Shown piece after piece: positions 1 through 9,753 of a stretch of DNA of 64,000 nucleotides. Location: assembly GCF_002157145.1 (NCBI RefSeq), contig NZ_CP021361.1, positions 1,116,001-1,180,000 on the forward strand. The letters run 5' to 3'. Source of the DNA: Acidovorax carolinensis (GTDB taxonomy: Bacteria; Pseudomonadota; Gammaproteobacteria; Burkholderiales; Burkholderiaceae_C). Below the pieces are notes generated by a model. It saw nothing but the letters and a program-made list of their open reading frames with translations, searched no databases and was not told where the DNA came from. A program made the translations under genes and the position numbers. Position 1 is the stretch's first letter. Each line of letters opens with the position of its first letter.

Positions 1-236
1 AGTTTCACTACACCCCAAAGCACGCGAGCTGGCTGAACATGGCAGAAATCGAGATTGGCATTCTCAGTCGCCAATGCCTGGATCGGCGCATTGCCAATCG
101 TGAATTACTCGAATCCGAGGTTGCTGCCTGGCAGCAAGCCCGCAACGAGAAAGAGCGAACTATCGAGTGGCACTTTACTCGACAGGATGCGGACAAAAAG
201 ATGGGTCGAAATTATGTTTCTCAACTTTCGTGTTGA
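1..236 (+). pseudogene. IS630-family transposase, C-terminal fragment
   Basis: The reading frame is open from the window edge, and translation before the first Met gives FHYTPKHASWLNMAEIEIG. This is the end of the IS630-type DDE domain, with the conserved His and the SWLN-xxE motif that carries the last catalytic Glu. The frame continues through a stretch (LSRQCLDRR) typical of the family C-terminus and stops normally. The 5' part lies outside the window, so it may be an intact gene cut by the edge or a remnant. The neighbouring IS5 scrap favours a remnant. Confidence 0.7.
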
Positions 237-297
237 TGTACTAGAGCGGCTAATATTTCAATGCAAGACCTGACCCCAACACCCGGATAAGTTCTAA

Positions 298-480
298 ATG
301 GACCGCAAAACAGGACCCAAGCATTTCGGCATGAAAGCGCCTATTGGCGTGGATAAGGACTCAGGGCTGGTACACGCTTTGACAACGACGGCGGCCAACG
401 GCAGCGACATCAGCCAGACACCGGAGTTGATGCGCGGACAAGTATGCGCTGTCTGGTCAAATGCGGGCTACGTTAGCCGG
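298..480 (+). pseudogene. IS5-family transposase, internal fragment
   Basis: About 60 codons read KHFGMKAPIGVDKDSGLVH and continue with a TTAANGSDI stretch and a GYVSRKV-like stretch. This matches the middle of IS5-type DDE transposases (the HFGMKAHIGVD signature and the following T-x-AANV-D block). Neither the N-terminal part nor the final catalytic Glu is present. The fragment stops being recognisable where the converging chemotaxis gene ends. It is a decayed insertion sequence with no function to be expected. Confidence 0.6.
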
Positions 481-2069
481 AAGGTGCCACTCAGTGCATT
501 CATACGCGAGGCCTGTTCCGACAGCAGACCCGCCGCTGCGGCACTCTGCTCCACCAGCGCGACATTTTGCTGAGTCAGTGTTTCCACCTGTTCGAGTGCC
601 AAACTCACATCGCGGATATCGTCGTTCTGCTGCCGCGTCGCATCGGTGATCTGACTGATCACGACAGCCACACGCTGTACCGAACCGACGATGTCCGCCA
701 TCGTCGCGCCAGCGCTATTCACTAATTTGCTGCCAGACTCGACCTTCTCGACACTGGCGCCGATCAGTGCATTGATCTCTTTGGCTGCGACGGCCGAACG
801 GTGCGCCAACGAGCGCACTTCAGCGGCCACTACCGCAAAGCCTCTGCCTTGCTCGCCAGCCCGTGCCGCCTCGACGGCTGCGTTCAATGCCAGCAGGTTG
901 GTCTGGAAGGCGATGCTGTCGATGACGCCAGTAATGTTGGCGATCTTGCGGCTTGAATCGGCGATGGCCTCCATGTTACCGACCACTTGCTGAATGACTG
1001 CGCCACCACGCTGCGCAGCCTGCGCTGCGGCGCTCGCAAGGTCGTCTGCGGACAAGGCTGCTTGCTCGCTTTGTAACACTGCGCTTGTCAACTGCTGCAT
1101 TGAAGCCGTGGCTTGTTGCAGTCGTGTGGCGGTCAGCTCGGCTCGGTGCGATAGGTCGGAATTGCCTCCTGCCATCTCACTACTAGCCAAGTGGATGCTG
1201 TCGGCCGTCATCTGGATGTCACTGACGATGCTCCGCAGACCCCGCTGCATGTCAGTCAAGGCATCGAGCAAGGCACCAACCTCGTCGCGCCGGGTGGTCA
1301 CCATCGATGCCGATAGGTCGCCTTGTGCTACTGCGCGTGCGAGTACTACCGCCTGGGCCAGTGGTTGGGCAATACTGCGTGAAATGAGTCCCGCTGCCAG
1401 CAAGCCGACTACCAGCGCGGCCCCTACCGCCACAGCCATGACGGTCCGCACCTGCCGAGCCGTGGTCTTCGATTCGAGGGCCGCTTCATGCATCGTGGAA
1501 TTTACGCTTTGCTTGAGCTTGTCGAGCGTGAGGAACCACGCGTCCTGTGACGGACGGAGTTGGTTGATCGTGAACTGGGCCAACTGCTCACGACTGATAC
1601 CGGCCGTGGCTTTCAAGGAGATTTGGTTCATCACTGTCAGGGCCTCGCTGCTTGTCTCATTCAGCGTCTTGATCTGCGTTGCAAGTCCCATAGTCTGGTC
1701 GCCTTCACGGATCGACGCATCGAGTTCCTTGACGCGTTCCTCGTAAATTTTGGATGATTGCTCCAAACGCTTTACTTCGTAGGCAATATCCTCAGGATCG
1801 TCGTTCAGCGACATGGAGGTCACTGACAAGGCCATGTCCGATACTGCCTTCTCCATCGTGCTCACGATTTCCGCACGTCGGTAGTCGAGGTCAACGACAT
1901 TCTGTGTGCGGGCCGCCAGCGCGCCCGTATAGAACCAGCCGAGCATGCCGATGACGGCCAACAGCAACAGCACCAGTGCGAAGCCGATATGGAGGCGCAT
2001 GGCAATGCTGAGATGGTTCAGGGCCGAAAATTTCGGCCAAACAAGGCGGGGATGTTGCATTGGAATCAT
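468..2069 (-). CDS. Methyl-accepting chemotaxis protein
   Basis: A transmembrane chemoreceptor of 533 residues. It has a first membrane helix at about residues 24-48, a periplasmic four-helix-bundle type sensor of about 155 residues, a second helix at about 207-230, a HAMP domain, and a long cytoplasmic signalling coiled coil. The hairpin tip carries the universally conserved [20 protein letters not shown] stretch that binds CheA and CheW. There is no CheR-tethering pentapeptide at the C-terminus. The start overlaps the stop of the upstream DUF4405 gene, so the two are probably co-transcribed. The 3' end runs into the IS5 fragment, so the last residues may not be native. Its ligand is unknown; the catabolic genes next door suggest an aromatic acid, which is inference only. 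Confidence 0.9.
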   Translation of the reverse strand: MIPMQHPRLVWPKFSALNHLSIAMRLHIGFALVLLLLAVIGMLGWFYTGALAARTQNVVDLDYRRAEIVSTMEKAVSDMALSVTSMSLNDDPEDIAYEVKRLEQSSKIYEERVKELDASIREGDQTMGLATQIKTLNETSSEALTVMNQISLKATAGISREQLAQFTINQLRPSQDAWFLTLDKLKQSVNSTMHEAALESKTTARQVRTVMAVAVGAALVVGLLAAGLISRSIAQPLAQAVVLARAVAQGDLSASMVTTRRDEVGALLDALTDMQRGLRSIVSDIQMTADSIHLASSEMAGGNSDLSHRAELTATRLQQATASMQQLTSAVLQSEQAALSADDLASAAAQAAQRGGAVIQQVVGNMEAIADSSRKIANITGVIDSIAFQTNLLALNAAVEAARAGEQGRGFAVVAAEVRSLAHRSAVAAKEINALIGASVEKVESGSKLVNSAGATMADIVGSVQRVAVVISQITDATRQQNDDIRDVSLALEQVETLTQQNVALVEQSAAAAGLLSEQASRMNALSGTFRLT

Positions 2070-2407
2070 TTTTTCTGTTCGGCTGCCGCTGCAGCTGAGT
2101 CCATTTGCTGTGCCAGGTCGTCCGGTAGTTTGTTGTTGATGGCAACGGCGTAGAGCAGCACCAAGGCAACCACCAGCACGCCGCCGAAGATCGCCGCTTT
2201 GTGATTTTGCAAGTGAGCCTTTAAACCGCGAAAATTGAACCAGATATGAATGGAGGCGGCCACCACCATGACCAGGCCGAACAGCTTATGTACAGGGTGC
2301 ATCTGGATGGTGAAAGAGGGTTTTTCAATGACAAACATCAATAGCCCGGATGTTGCCATGGCCAGGAAAGATACAGCCAGTGCGATAGCGGATAGTTTTC
2401 TTAACAT
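2066..2407 (-). CDS. DUF4405-like membrane protein
   Basis: A 113-residue protein with three or four predicted membrane helices. It has paired histidines in HPVHKLFG and in a [12 protein letters not shown] stretch, the pattern of DUF4405 and related small cytochrome b-like membrane proteins in which the histidines could bind haem. An in-frame Met 14 codons upstream is rejected, because a GAGGA ribosome-binding site lies 8 bases before the chosen ATG. The stop overlaps the start of the chemoreceptor gene, which points to translational coupling. Function unknown; a role in membrane electron transfer or redox sensing is only a guess. Confidence 0.7.
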   Translation of the reverse strand: MLRKLSAIALAVSFLAMATSGLLMFVIEKPSFTIQMHPVHKLFGLVMVVAASIHIWFNFRGLKAHLQNHKAAIFGGVLVVALVLLYAVAINNKLPDDLAQQMDSAAAAAEQKK

Positions 2408-2457
2408 GTGAAAGTCCTCTGGGGTTAACAGTAAACACGAGGGTAACACGGTGGCTA

Positions 2458-2520
2458 CTAGCTGTCGTAGAGGATGCGGTTGGCGTAGACCAGCGTTTCC
2501 ACCAGGGCCTCAGTCTTCAT
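2458..2520 (-). pseudogene. Truncated start of a class II aldolase/adducin-like gene
   Basis: A 20-codon frame ([20 protein letters not shown], then a stop) begins with an ATG that overlaps the TGA of the aldolase gene, exactly as a translationally coupled downstream operon gene would. The pattern LVxANRIL is how class II aldolase/adducin-family decarboxylases and epimerases often begin (…ANRILA-x-EG…GHVS). The conserved GHVS metal-binding part is absent. It is therefore read as the stub of a lost decarboxylase-like gene at the end of the meta-cleavage operon. The family assignment rests on about ten residues. Confidence 0.35.
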
Positions 2521-3572
2521 CCCGCCTGGCTCATCACCGGCTGGGCATGCTGGCGCTCATGCTCCTGCGCCTTGAGCAGGTCCAATGCGACGTCGACGAT
2601 CATGTCTTCCTGGCCGCCCACCATGCGGCGCCGGCCCAGTTCCACCAAGATGTCGACCGCCTTCAGACCGTACTTCTTCGCTGCCACTTCTGAGTGGCGC
2701 AGGAAGCTGCTGTAGACCCCCGCATAACCCAGCGCCAGTGTCTCGCGGTCCACGCGCACAGGGCGGTCCTGCAGCGGTCGCACGGTGTCGTCGGCCGCAT
2801 CCATCAGTTTGTACAAGTCACAGCCATGGTTCCAACCCAAGCGGGTGGCGGCGGCAATGAACACTTCCAGCGGGGCGTTGCCCGCTCCTGCGCCCATGCC
2901 GGCCAAGCTGGCGTCCACGCGGTCACAGCCTTCTTCGACGGCGACGATGGAGTTGGCCACACCCAGGCTCAGGTTGTGGTGGGCGTGCATACCGGTCTGG
3001 GTTTCGGGCTTCAAGGTGTCCTTGAAGGCGCGGAAACGGTCGCGCACGTCGTTCATGCTCAGAGCGCCGCCGGAGTCGACAACGTAGCAGACGGTGGCGC
3101 CGTAGCTCTCCATCAGCTTGGCCTGTTCGGCCAGGCCCTTGGGGGTCTGCATGTGGCTCATCATCAGGAAGCCAACGGCTTCCATACCCAGGTGGCGGGC
3201 ATATTCGATGTGCTGTCTGGAGACATCGGCCTCCGTACAGTGGGTTGCCACACGCACGATGCGGGCGCCGGCGTCATAGGCCGCCTTCAGGTCGTGGACG
3301 GTGCCGATGCCGGGAAGCAGCAGGGTGGCGATTTTGGCATGCTTGACGACGCTGGCCACGGCTTCGATCCACTCGACGTCGGAGTGGGCACCGAAGCCGT
3401 AGTTGAAGCTGCCGCCTTGCAGGCCATCGCCGTGGGCGACTTCAATGGAGTCCACCTTGGCGTCGTCCAGAGCTTTGGCGATTTGCTTGGCTTGCTCGAC
3501 GCTGTACTGGTGGCGGATGGCGTGGCTGCCGTCGCGCAGGGTGACGTCGGAGATGTAGATTTTTTTGTCCAT
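2517..3572 (-). CDS. mhpE: 4-hydroxy-2-oxovalerate aldolase
   Basis: Class II, divalent-metal pyruvate aldolase of the DmpG/BphI/MhpE family, about the usual length at 351 residues. It splits 4-hydroxy-2-oxopentanoate into pyruvate and acetaldehyde. Visible family marks are the N-terminal VTLRDGSHA (catalytic Arg and metal-binding Asp), the [10 protein letters not shown] stretch with the metal-binding His pair, and [12 protein letters not shown]. It follows the acylating acetaldehyde dehydrogenase directly; in this family the two form a complex that channels acetaldehyde. It is the last intact gene of the leftward meta-pathway operon, with a truncated gene coupled behind it. Confidence 0.95.
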   Translation of the reverse strand: MDKKIYISDVTLRDGSHAIRHQYSVEQAKQIAKALDDAKVDSIEVAHGDGLQGGSFNYGFGAHSDVEWIEAVASVVKHAKIATLLLPGIGTVHDLKAAYDAGARIVRVATHCTEADVSRQHIEYARHLGMEAVGFLMMSHMQTPKGLAEQAKLMESYGATVCYVVDSGGALSMNDVRDRFRAFKDTLKPETQTGMHAHHNLSLGVANSIVAVEEGCDRVDASLAGMGAGAGNAPLEVFIAAATRLGWNHGCDLYKLMDAADDTVRPLQDRPVRVDRETLALGYAGVYSSFLRHSEVAAKKYGLKAVDILVELGRRRMVGGQEDMIVDVALDLLKAQEHERQHAQPVMSQAG

Positions 3573-3585
3573 GTCAGTTTCTCCT

Positions 3586-4527
3586 TCAGGCGGCGAGCAT
3601 GCGAAGAGCCATGTGCTCGGCGGTGCGCAGGCCGGCGCTGGTCATGATGTCCAGGTTGCCGGCGTAGGCGGGCAGGTAGTGGGCAGCACCTTCGACTTCC
3701 AGGAAGATGGAGGTCTTCAAGCCGCTCATGCGGGGGCCGACACCGGGGATGTTGATGGGGTGGCTGGGCTCGATGCGGTCGAACTGCACCTTTTGTTTCA
3801 GGCGGTAGCCGGGCACGTAGGCCTGGACGGCGGCGGCCATGCGCTCGACCGATTCGGCGATAGCGTCTTCTGAAGCGAAGTCACTTAGGGTGTAGACGGT
3901 GTCGCGCATGATGAGCGGCGGCTCAGCGGGGTTCAGCACGATGATGGCCTTGCCTTTGGACGCGCCACCCACTACTTCAATCGCCTTGGAGGTGGTTTCG
4001 GTGAATTCGTCGATGTTGGCGCGCGTGCCGGGGCCGGCGCTCTTGCTGGAGATGGAGGCGACGATTTCGCCGTAGTGCACTTTGGCAACACGGTTGACAG
4101 CTGCCACCATCGGAATGGTGGCCTGGCCGCCGCAGGTGACCATGTTGACGTTCAATGCGTCGAGGTGGTCTTCACCATTGACGATCGGGATGCAATACGG
4201 GCCGATGGCTGCGGGCGTCAGGTCGATCATGCGGATGCCGGGCTTGAGGCTGCGCAAGAAAGCGTCGTTCTTGATATGGGCACCGGCGCTGGTGGCGTCG
4301 AACACGAAGTCGATGTCGGCAAAGATGGGCAGGCGCGTCAGACCTTCTACGCCTTCGTGGGTGGTGGCCACACCCATGCGGGCGGCGCGTGCCAGACCAT
4401 CGGAGGTCGGATCAATACCGACCATGGCTCCCATTTCAATGTTAATGCCGTGGCGCAGGATCTTGATCATCAAGTCCGTGCCGATGTTGCCACTGCCGAT
4501 GATGGCAGCCTTGAGTTTCTTGCTCAT
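3586..4527 (-). CDS. mhpF: Acetaldehyde dehydrogenase (acylating)
   Basis: Converts acetaldehyde, NAD+ and CoA to acetyl-CoA; DmpF/BphJ/MhpF family, 313 residues, normal length. The N-terminus has the Rossmann motif GSGNIGTDL, and the catalytic Cys sits in NMVTCGGQA at about residue 130. An earlier in-frame Met is ignored because the chosen ATG begins the conserved [11 protein letters not shown] block and keeps 11 bases between the genes. It lies between the hydratase and its partner aldolase in the operon. Together they form the last two steps of the meta-cleavage route. Confidence 0.95.
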   Translation of the reverse strand: MSKKLKAAIIGSGNIGTDLMIKILRHGINIEMGAMVGIDPTSDGLARAARMGVATTHEGVEGLTRLPIFADIDFVFDATSAGAHIKNDAFLRSLKPGIRMIDLTPAAIGPYCIPIVNGEDHLDALNVNMVTCGGQATIPMVAAVNRVAKVHYGEIVASISSKSAGPGTRANIDEFTETTSKAIEVVGGASKGKAIIVLNPAEPPLIMRDTVYTLSDFASEDAIAESVERMAAAVQAYVPGYRLKQKVQFDRIEPSHPINIPGVGPRMSGLKTSIFLEVEGAAHYLPAYAGNLDIMTSAGLRTAEHMALRMLAA

Positions 4528-4538
4528 ATTTTCTACCT

Positions 4539-5330
4539 TCAAACCATGCGGCACGAAACACTGCCCAGCGCGCCGATCTGCGCCCGGACCACGTCGCCTG
4601 CGACCACGGGCACCATGGGGCCCAAAGCGCCAGAGAGAATGACCTGACCGACCTTGAGGCTCTGGCCCCGTTCAGCCATGGTGCAGGCGAGCCAGTAAGC
4701 CGCGCGCAGCGGGTGGCCCAGGCAGGCCGCACCGGTACCCACCGACACGGTCTGGCCGTTCTTGGTCATGGTCATGCCTAGCTCGCCCAGCGAGACTTGG
4801 CCCATAGGAAGCGGCTGGTCTCCCAGTACGTACAAGCCGCAGGATGCGTTGTCGGCGACGGTGTCAACGAGCGTGATCTTCCAGTCGGCAATTGCGCTGT
4901 CGACGATCTCGATGGCGGGCAGCGCGTAGGCCACGGCGGCCAAGAATTCAGCGTAGCTCGGTGCCGGGCCGGTGAGGTCGCGGCCCATGACAAAAGCCAC
5001 TTCTGCTTCGACCTTGGGTTGCAGCAGGCGCGCCATGGGCACGTCCTGGCCACTCAAGACTTCCATGTCGCCGAACAGCACGCCGAAGTCGGGTTGATCG
5101 ACGCCCAGCTGCTGCTGCACGGCCTTGGAGGTCAGGCCAACCTTCATGCCGACAATGCGCCGGCCTGCGGCCAGCTGCGCCTGGGTATTGAGTTCGGCCA
5201 CGGCGTAGGCGACGTCCAGTCCGGCAATGCCGTGGCTGGTGCTGATGGGGGCGATGGGCGTGCGCGTGACTCTGGCCTGCAGCAGTGCTGACGCCGCTGC
5301 TGTGATCGCAGGGTTGTTGTGTGTACTCAT
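4539..5330 (-). CDS. mhpD: 2-oxopent-4-enoate hydratase
   Basis: Adds water to 2-hydroxypenta-2,4-dienoate to give 4-hydroxy-2-oxopentanoate, the step before the aldolase. The 263 residues match the MhpD/DmpE/BphH family, with [10 protein letters not shown] near residue 83 and the metal-site region EVAFVMG. A good ribosome-binding site (AAGGA) precedes the ATG. Related oxalocrotonate decarboxylases share this fold and are hard to separate by eye, but the flanking dehydrogenase and aldolase and the presence of a C-C hydrolase gene in the locus favour the hydratase. Confidence 0.88.
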   Translation of the reverse strand: MSTHNNPAITAAASALLQARVTRTPIAPISTSHGIAGLDVAYAVAELNTQAQLAAGRRIVGMKVGLTSKAVQQQLGVDQPDFGVLFGDMEVLSGQDVPMARLLQPKVEAEVAFVMGRDLTGPAPSYAEFLAAVAYALPAIEIVDSAIADWKITLVDTVADNASCGLYVLGDQPLPMGQVSLGELGMTMTKNGQTVSVGTGAACLGHPLRAAYWLACTMAERGQSLKVGQVILSGALGPMVPVVAGDVVRAQIGALGSVSCRMV

Positions 5331-5368
5331 GTCATCCTTTTAAAACGGTGCGTTGGAATACGTGGCGG

Positions 5369-6397
5369 TCACTCTGCCCAGGGCTTGACGATGCTCAGCC
5401 AGCGCAGTGCGTTGTCACGCCGGAGTTGGCGTTGCGTGGCTTCATCCAGCCCCAGCGCGGCAATGCGCGTGGCAGGCTCGCGGTCCATGATGGCAAAGGG
5501 GTAGTCCGAACCGGCCATCACCTGCGTGGGGCCGTAGACGTCCAACAGGTAGTCGATGGCCGCGCCGTCGTACACCAGGTCGTCGTAGAACATCTGCCGC
5601 GCGAGGTCGCGTGGCGACTGAGCCATGCACTGATGCACAGGAGCCATGTGCTCCCAGGCGTGTTGCAGGCGGGGCAGTATCATGGGCAAGGCGCCACCGC
5701 CATGACTGAAGGCCACGCGCAGGCGGGGATGGCGCAGCAAGGTGCCCGATGTCATCAGCGAGGCCGCGGCCAGGCCCACCTCGCCGGGAAAGGCCAGCAC
5801 CTGCTCAAGCAGCGGCGGCCCGACCAAACGGTCCATGCCGCAGGGGCGCAGGGCATGCACGAAAATGGCCGCGCCCAGCGATTCGGCAGCCGCAAAGAAA
5901 GGTTCGAAATCGGGATGCCCGATCGGTTTGCCATTGATATTGCTGCCCACCTCCACCCCGGCCAAGCCGAGGTCGCACACCAGGCGATCGAGTTCCCGCA
6001 TGGCCAGATCCACATCCTGCAATGGCACCGCGCCCAACCCGGTGAAGCGTTGCGGCCGCGACTGCACCAGCAGCGCGAGCTCATCGTTCATGAACCGCGT
6101 CAGCGCCAGCGCATCGTCGGCGTGCAGCCAATACGACAGAAGCTCGGGCATGGGCGAAACCACCTGATGCGCTACGGCGGTGCGGGCCATGTCGGCCTCG
6201 CGGCGTTCCGCGTCCCAAGAAGAATCGGGCACGGTTCGATAGACGCGTCCATCGATCATCACATGCCGCTGGCAAGCCGACTCGGCCGGCACCATGGAGG
6301 GCCAAGGCACGCCCTTTCGTCGACCCAGAAACGCCGGAAAATGGCCTGGAACCCAGTGGGTATGGGCGTCGATCAGCCCACAGGCACACGCGCTCAC
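5369..6397 (-). CDS. Amidohydrolase-family decarboxylase (ACMSD-like)
   Basis: A TIM-barrel metal enzyme of the ACMSD/amidohydrolase-2 type with 342 residues. Metal ligands are visible in IDAHTHWVP near the N-terminus, FVHALRPCG in the middle, FSHGGGALP and the Asp of AGSDYPF near the C-terminus. The start is taken as the GTG that overlaps the stop of the ferredoxin gene (GTGA), because it begins directly before the metal-binding strand. Family members remove CO2 from carboxylated aromatics or from ring-cleavage products. Between the extradiol dioxygenase and hydratase genes it most likely decarboxylates a ring-cleavage product or a dihydroxyaromatic acid. The exact substrate cannot be read. 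Confidence 0.8.
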   Translation of the reverse strand: MSACACGLIDAHTHWVPGHFPAFLGRRKGVPWPSMVPAESACQRHVMIDGRVYRTVPDSSWDAERREADMARTAVAHQVVSPMPELLSYWLHADDALALTRFMNDELALLVQSRPQRFTGLGAVPLQDVDLAMRELDRLVCDLGLAGVEVGSNINGKPIGHPDFEPFFAAAESLGAAIFVHALRPCGMDRLVGPPLLEQVLAFPGEVGLAAASLMTSGTLLRHPRLRVAFSHGGGALPMILPRLQHAWEHMAPVHQCMAQSPRDLARQMFYDDLVYDGAAIDYLLDVYGPTQVMAGSDYPFAIMDREPATRIAALGLDEATQRQLRRDNALRWLSIVKPWAE

Positions 6398-6729
6398 GTG
6401 GCGTCGCACGCGGCTGCTTCGGCCGACAGCCAGACTTGGCCGTCGCGCACTTCCACCGGGTAGGTCTTGATTGCATGCACGCAGGGCGCAGAGGTGGCCG
6501 CGCCGGTCCTCACATCGAAGGCGCCCAGGTGTAGGCCGCACTCCACCGTATGGCCCTCCAGGCTGCCTTCATCGGCCAGCGAGGCGTCGCCATGGGTGCA
6601 GCGGTCATCGGTGGCATAGACATTGCCGTCGACATGATAGATGGCAATGCGGCGACCGTTTTCCAGGAAAGCGCTACCTATGGTGCCATTGCACAGATCG
6701 TTGAGCGGGCAAAGGGCGGTGGCGTGCAT
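6394..6729 (-). CDS. Rieske [2Fe-2S] ferredoxin
   Basis: A 111-residue soluble ferredoxin. The Rieske ligands are in RCTHGDASL and ECGLHLGAFD (CxH and CxxH about 17 residues apart), followed by the Pro/Val-rich C-terminal strand usual for dioxygenase ferredoxins. It should carry electrons from the adjacent reductase to the two-subunit oxygenase encoded on the other strand. The 3' end overlaps the start of the decarboxylase gene. A good ribosome-binding site (GGAG) precedes the ATG. Similar proteins act as NirD-like subunits, but the context makes the dioxygenase role far more likely. Confidence 0.9.
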   Translation of the reverse strand: MHATALCPLNDLCNGTIGSAFLENGRRIAIYHVDGNVYATDDRCTHGDASLADEGSLEGHTVECGLHLGAFDVRTGAATSAPCVHAIKTYPVEVRDGQVWLSAEAAACDAT

Positions 6730-6752
6730 GGGGTTTCTCCTTCGGGCCGGCT

Positions 6753-7982
6753 TCAGGCCGACTGGGCTTGTTGAACGAGTTGCTTGAGGTTGGCATCGGG
6801 TGCGGCTAGCACCTCGGGTGTCAGGGTGCTGCCGGCCGCAAGCAGGCGGCGCAGCAGGTTGAAGTCGCGTGCGGCGTTGATGGCACTAACACCGCACAAG
6901 CGGCCCGCCTTCCATTGCAGCAGCACGAAGCTGCCGCTGGCGGGGTCGCCACGCAGGGCATGGGTGTCACCCTCTGTCAGGCCAGCACACTGTAGGCGCA
7001 GACTGCCCTGATCGGACCAGTACCAAGGCGTTTCGTCGTAGGGCTTGGCAGTTGCAGGCTCGACCAGCGCAGCGGCCAATGCCGCAGCCTGGCCCTGGGC
7101 GTTGGACCAGGTCTCCATGCGCTCCAGCCGCCCACTCAGCGGATGGACCTGACGCGTGACATCGCCCACGGCAAACACGCCAGCCACATTGGTGCGACAC
7201 CAGCCATCGACAAAGATGCCGTCGTCAGCGTCGATGCCAGCAGCCACGGCCAAACCGTCGTTAGCCAACACGCCTATACCTACTACCACGACATCGGCCT
7301 GCAGGACTTTGCCATCGTCCAGCAGCGCGAGGCCGTTGTCTTCCACCGATACGACGGTGCGGCCGAGGTGGATGTCAACCCCCTGGCTGCGATGGTGCTG
7401 CAGCAGGTGCTCGGCAATCAGCGCGGGCGCACTGCGCCCCATCAGACGCGGACCTGCCTCCACTACGGTGGCGTGACAGCCCAGTTGCTGCGCCATGGCG
7501 GCCAACTCCAACCCAATGGGACCACCACCCACCACCAGCAGACGTGTGGCGGCGCCCAGGCGCTGGCGCAACGCGCGCGCATCATCCAGGGTCCGCAGAC
7601 TCATCACCCGTGGCGAAGTGGCCAACGCGGGCAGCATGCGTGGCCGCGTGCCGGTGGCAAGCACCAGACGGTCCCAGGGCAGACGCCGGCCGTCCTGCAG
7701 TTGCACCATGCGCTGCTCTAGGTCCAGCGCCACGGCCGGGCAGCCGCTGAGCAATTGCACCTCTGGCAAGGGCTCGGGCGAGAGGCGCAATGCAGCCTCA
7801 TCGCCGTCGATCTGGAATTGCTTGGACAGCGGCGGCCGGTCGTAGGGCGCATGGGCCTCTTCGCCAAGCAGCGTGACAGGCCCGACATGGCCGAGCTTGC
7901 GCAGGCCACTGGCCACACCGAAGCCGGCCAGCCCTGCGCCCACAATCACCACCCGGTCGTTATGTGTTTCCATGGCACTCAT
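6753..7982 (-). CDS. Ferredoxin reductase (FAD/NADH)
   Basis: A 409-residue flavoprotein of the BphA4/TodA/rubredoxin-reductase type. It has an N-terminal FAD-binding motif VVIVGAGLAGFG, YDRPPLSK near residue 50, a second dinucleotide-binding motif VVGGGPIGLELA for NADH at about 150, and the C-terminal FAD motif with FAVGDV. The ATG overlaps the TGA of the extradiol dioxygenase gene. An upstream extension would run inside that gene and is rejected. It should pass electrons from NADH to the neighbouring Rieske ferredoxin, making the dioxygenase a three-component system. Confidence 0.92.
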   Translation of the reverse strand: MSAMETHNDRVVIVGAGLAGFGVASGLRKLGHVGPVTLLGEEAHAPYDRPPLSKQFQIDGDEAALRLSPEPLPEVQLLSGCPAVALDLEQRMVQLQDGRRLPWDRLVLATGTRPRMLPALATSPRVMSLRTLDDARALRQRLGAATRLLVVGGGPIGLELAAMAQQLGCHATVVEAGPRLMGRSAPALIAEHLLQHHRSQGVDIHLGRTVVSVEDNGLALLDDGKVLQADVVVVGIGVLANDGLAVAAGIDADDGIFVDGWCRTNVAGVFAVGDVTRQVHPLSGRLERMETWSNAQGQAAALAAALVEPATAKPYDETPWYWSDQGSLRLQCAGLTEGDTHALRGDPASGSFVLLQWKAGRLCGVSAINAARDFNLLRRLLAAGSTLTPEVLAAPDANLKQLVQQAQSA

Positions 7983-9052
7983 CAGGCAGGCTGGTAAATG
8001 GCAAATACCTTGTTGGAGTTGAACACGTGGGTCTCCACGAAGTTGCTCCACGACAAGGAGGCGCCAAGTTCGCCCATGGCGCCCAGCAACGGGCACCAAT
8101 TGAGCAATTCCTGCTGGCCAGCGTTCTCGAAGTCTTCGGTGGTGTTGCCACGCCAGACACCGTGGTTCTGCTCCACCAGCGCACGGTAAAGCACGCGGTC
8201 GCTGGGCGTGTCGGGACACAGACGTGACGTGCGGTCGCACAAGAAGGCGTGGGACCAGCTCGACGAAGCGATCAATGCCACACGCCAAGGGGAGTCACGC
8301 AAGATGCGTGCGGTGGCCGCGCCCATGTCCATGCAGCGCGCGGGCGATGGACCCGGAGGGTCAAGGTCGAGCTTGTCATCGACGTTGGTGAGGAAGCCGC
8401 GGGCCGAAATAACCTTGCGACCGTAGCAATTGATGGGCACAGTGAGGGTCGGGTAGTCCCAGCCTTTGCGGTCGTAATCGAGATAGAGGATGGCGTTGGC
8501 GAAGGCGTGAGCCAGGCTCTCGTGGTGCAGCGGCTTGTAGGCATAAGCCATGTCGAAGCCGGCGTCAAGCAGGCCGCAGGTCAGGTACTTTCCGATGTCG
8601 CGCCGGCCCTTGAGCCGGTAGTGCATGTCTTGCCCTTCACCCCAGGCATTGGCCTTGCCGTTGGCCATCATTGACGAGCCCTGCGCATGGCGCCAGGGGT
8701 AGAGATCCATGTCGTCGTACGCACAGACCGTGAACGGCGGAATGATGTCTTCCTTGAAGTTCTCGTACTGGTCGTCGCCCCAGATCAACACCACATCGGG
8801 CTTGAAATCGTCGAGCGCTGCACGCACACGTCTGAACTGCTCGACCAACGCCGCACGGTGAACCGCGGCTGCCGCCACGCCCTGATCGTCGCCCCATTCG
8901 GCCTGCATCGCCGGTGCCCAGTTCTGGGCCAGCTTGCGCTCGGCCGGTATGCCGGGGTCTTTGAGCGTCATGCGCAGTATGCCGGCCATCTGCGCGTCGG
9001 GTGTGGATAAAGGGGGGTAGTGGGACAACCCCAGTCCCAGGATTTCTGCCAT
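7982..9052 (-). CDS. Class III (LigB-type) extradiol ring-cleavage dioxygenase
   Basis: Fe(II) dioxygenase of the LigB superfamily, 356 residues. The N-terminus GLGLSHYPPL holds the first iron-ligand His. A conserved WGDDQYENF block is in the middle, and SSWSHAFLCD lies near position 265. The closest characterised types open 2,3-dihydroxyphenylpropionate (MhpB) or protocatechuate (LigB), but this protein is longer, and no family member with a known substrate can be named from sequence alone. It is first in the leftward catabolic operon after the regulator. The C-C hydrolase in the locus implies that ring opening gives a 2-hydroxy-6-oxo-dienoate type product. Confidence 0.85.
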   Translation of the reverse strand: MAEILGLGLSHYPPLSTPDAQMAGILRMTLKDPGIPAERKLAQNWAPAMQAEWGDDQGVAAAAVHRAALVEQFRRVRAALDDFKPDVVLIWGDDQYENFKEDIIPPFTVCAYDDMDLYPWRHAQGSSMMANGKANAWGEGQDMHYRLKGRRDIGKYLTCGLLDAGFDMAYAYKPLHHESLAHAFANAILYLDYDRKGWDYPTLTVPINCYGRKVISARGFLTNVDDKLDLDPPGPSPARCMDMGAATARILRDSPWRVALIASSSWSHAFLCDRTSRLCPDTPSDRVLYRALVEQNHGVWRGNTTEDFENAGQQELLNWCPLLGAMGELGASLSWSNFVETHVFNSNKVFAIYQPA

Positions 9053-9083
9053 GTGTTATCTCCAGTCGTTAATCTTGTGTGAT

Positions 9084-9710
9084 CTACCTGTGAGGTGCCT
9101 GCGCGCCCGATATAGCCCGCTCAGGTGATCTTTTGGCTTTCTTGCCTGCGCGCTCGCGAACGCTCGTCGGCTGCTGCGCGGCATCAATGGACAGCACCAT
9201 CTGCTTGAGCAAGGCCACGAGTTGCAGACGCTGCTCACGCGACAGGCCACCCATGAGGTGCTCAATGCGACGCCAGTGGGCGGGCAGGTGCTCGGCCAGA
9301 AACGCTTCGCCCTCGGGGGTGAGCACCGCTAGCAGCGAGCGCTGGTCCGACACGTTGAGCTCCCTCCGCACCAAGCCGCGCTCGGCCAGCGTGTTGATGT
9401 TGCCCGACAGGTTGTTGGGCTTGACCACCAGCATGGACGCCAAAGCCCCCATGGTGGCAGGCTGCTTCACTCGCTGCAGCGTGGTGAGGATGTTGAACTG
9501 CAGCGGTGACACGCCCATGGAGTCGAGCTCATCGGACTGATCGCGATCGAGCACCGCAAACGCCCGGTAAACCGCCAGCAAGACCCACAGCGCCGAGCCA
9601 TCAAGCTGCTTGTCCAGCGCCGCACTAACAGCGACCTGTTCACTGAGGTAAGGCAAGGGAATCCCCTCCTTCTCGGCTTGCCGCGTCAAGCTCTTGGTTG
9701 CTGGTTTCAT
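9084..9710 (-). CDS. MarR-family transcriptional regulator
   Basis: A 208-residue winged-helix regulator. The recognition core runs through LQFNILTTLQRVKQPATMGA, followed by a LVVKPNNLSGNINTL recognition helix and a wing containing NVSDQRSLLAVLTPEG. The N-terminus has an extra 35-40 residues and the C-terminus a basic tail rich in Arg and Lys. It is divergently placed from the dioxygenase alpha gene. The AT-rich gap between them has two inverted repeats that suit a MarR dimer, so it probably represses the locus until an aromatic ligand binds. Ligand unknown. Confidence 0.88.
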   Translation of the reverse strand: MKPATKSLTRQAEKEGIPLPYLSEQVAVSAALDKQLDGSALWVLLAVYRAFAVLDRDQSDELDSMGVSPLQFNILTTLQRVKQPATMGALASMLVVKPNNLSGNINTLAERGLVRRELNVSDQRSLLAVLTPEGEAFLAEHLPAHWRRIEHLMGGLSREQRLQLVALLKQMVLSIDAAQQPTSVRERAGKKAKRSPERAISGAQAPHR

Positions 9711-9734
9711 GAATCACCTTCAAAATTTATTTAC

Positions 9735-9747
9735 TTCATTTTGTGAA
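9735..9747. promoter_or_regulatory. Inverted repeat, possible MarR operator 1
   Basis: TTCA-TTTTG-TGAA lies in the AT-rich gap between the marR-like gene and the divergent dioxygenase operon, close to the marR start. Short arms make chance possible, but it sits beside a stronger palindrome. Confidence 0.35.
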
Positions 9748-9753
9748 TAGTTC

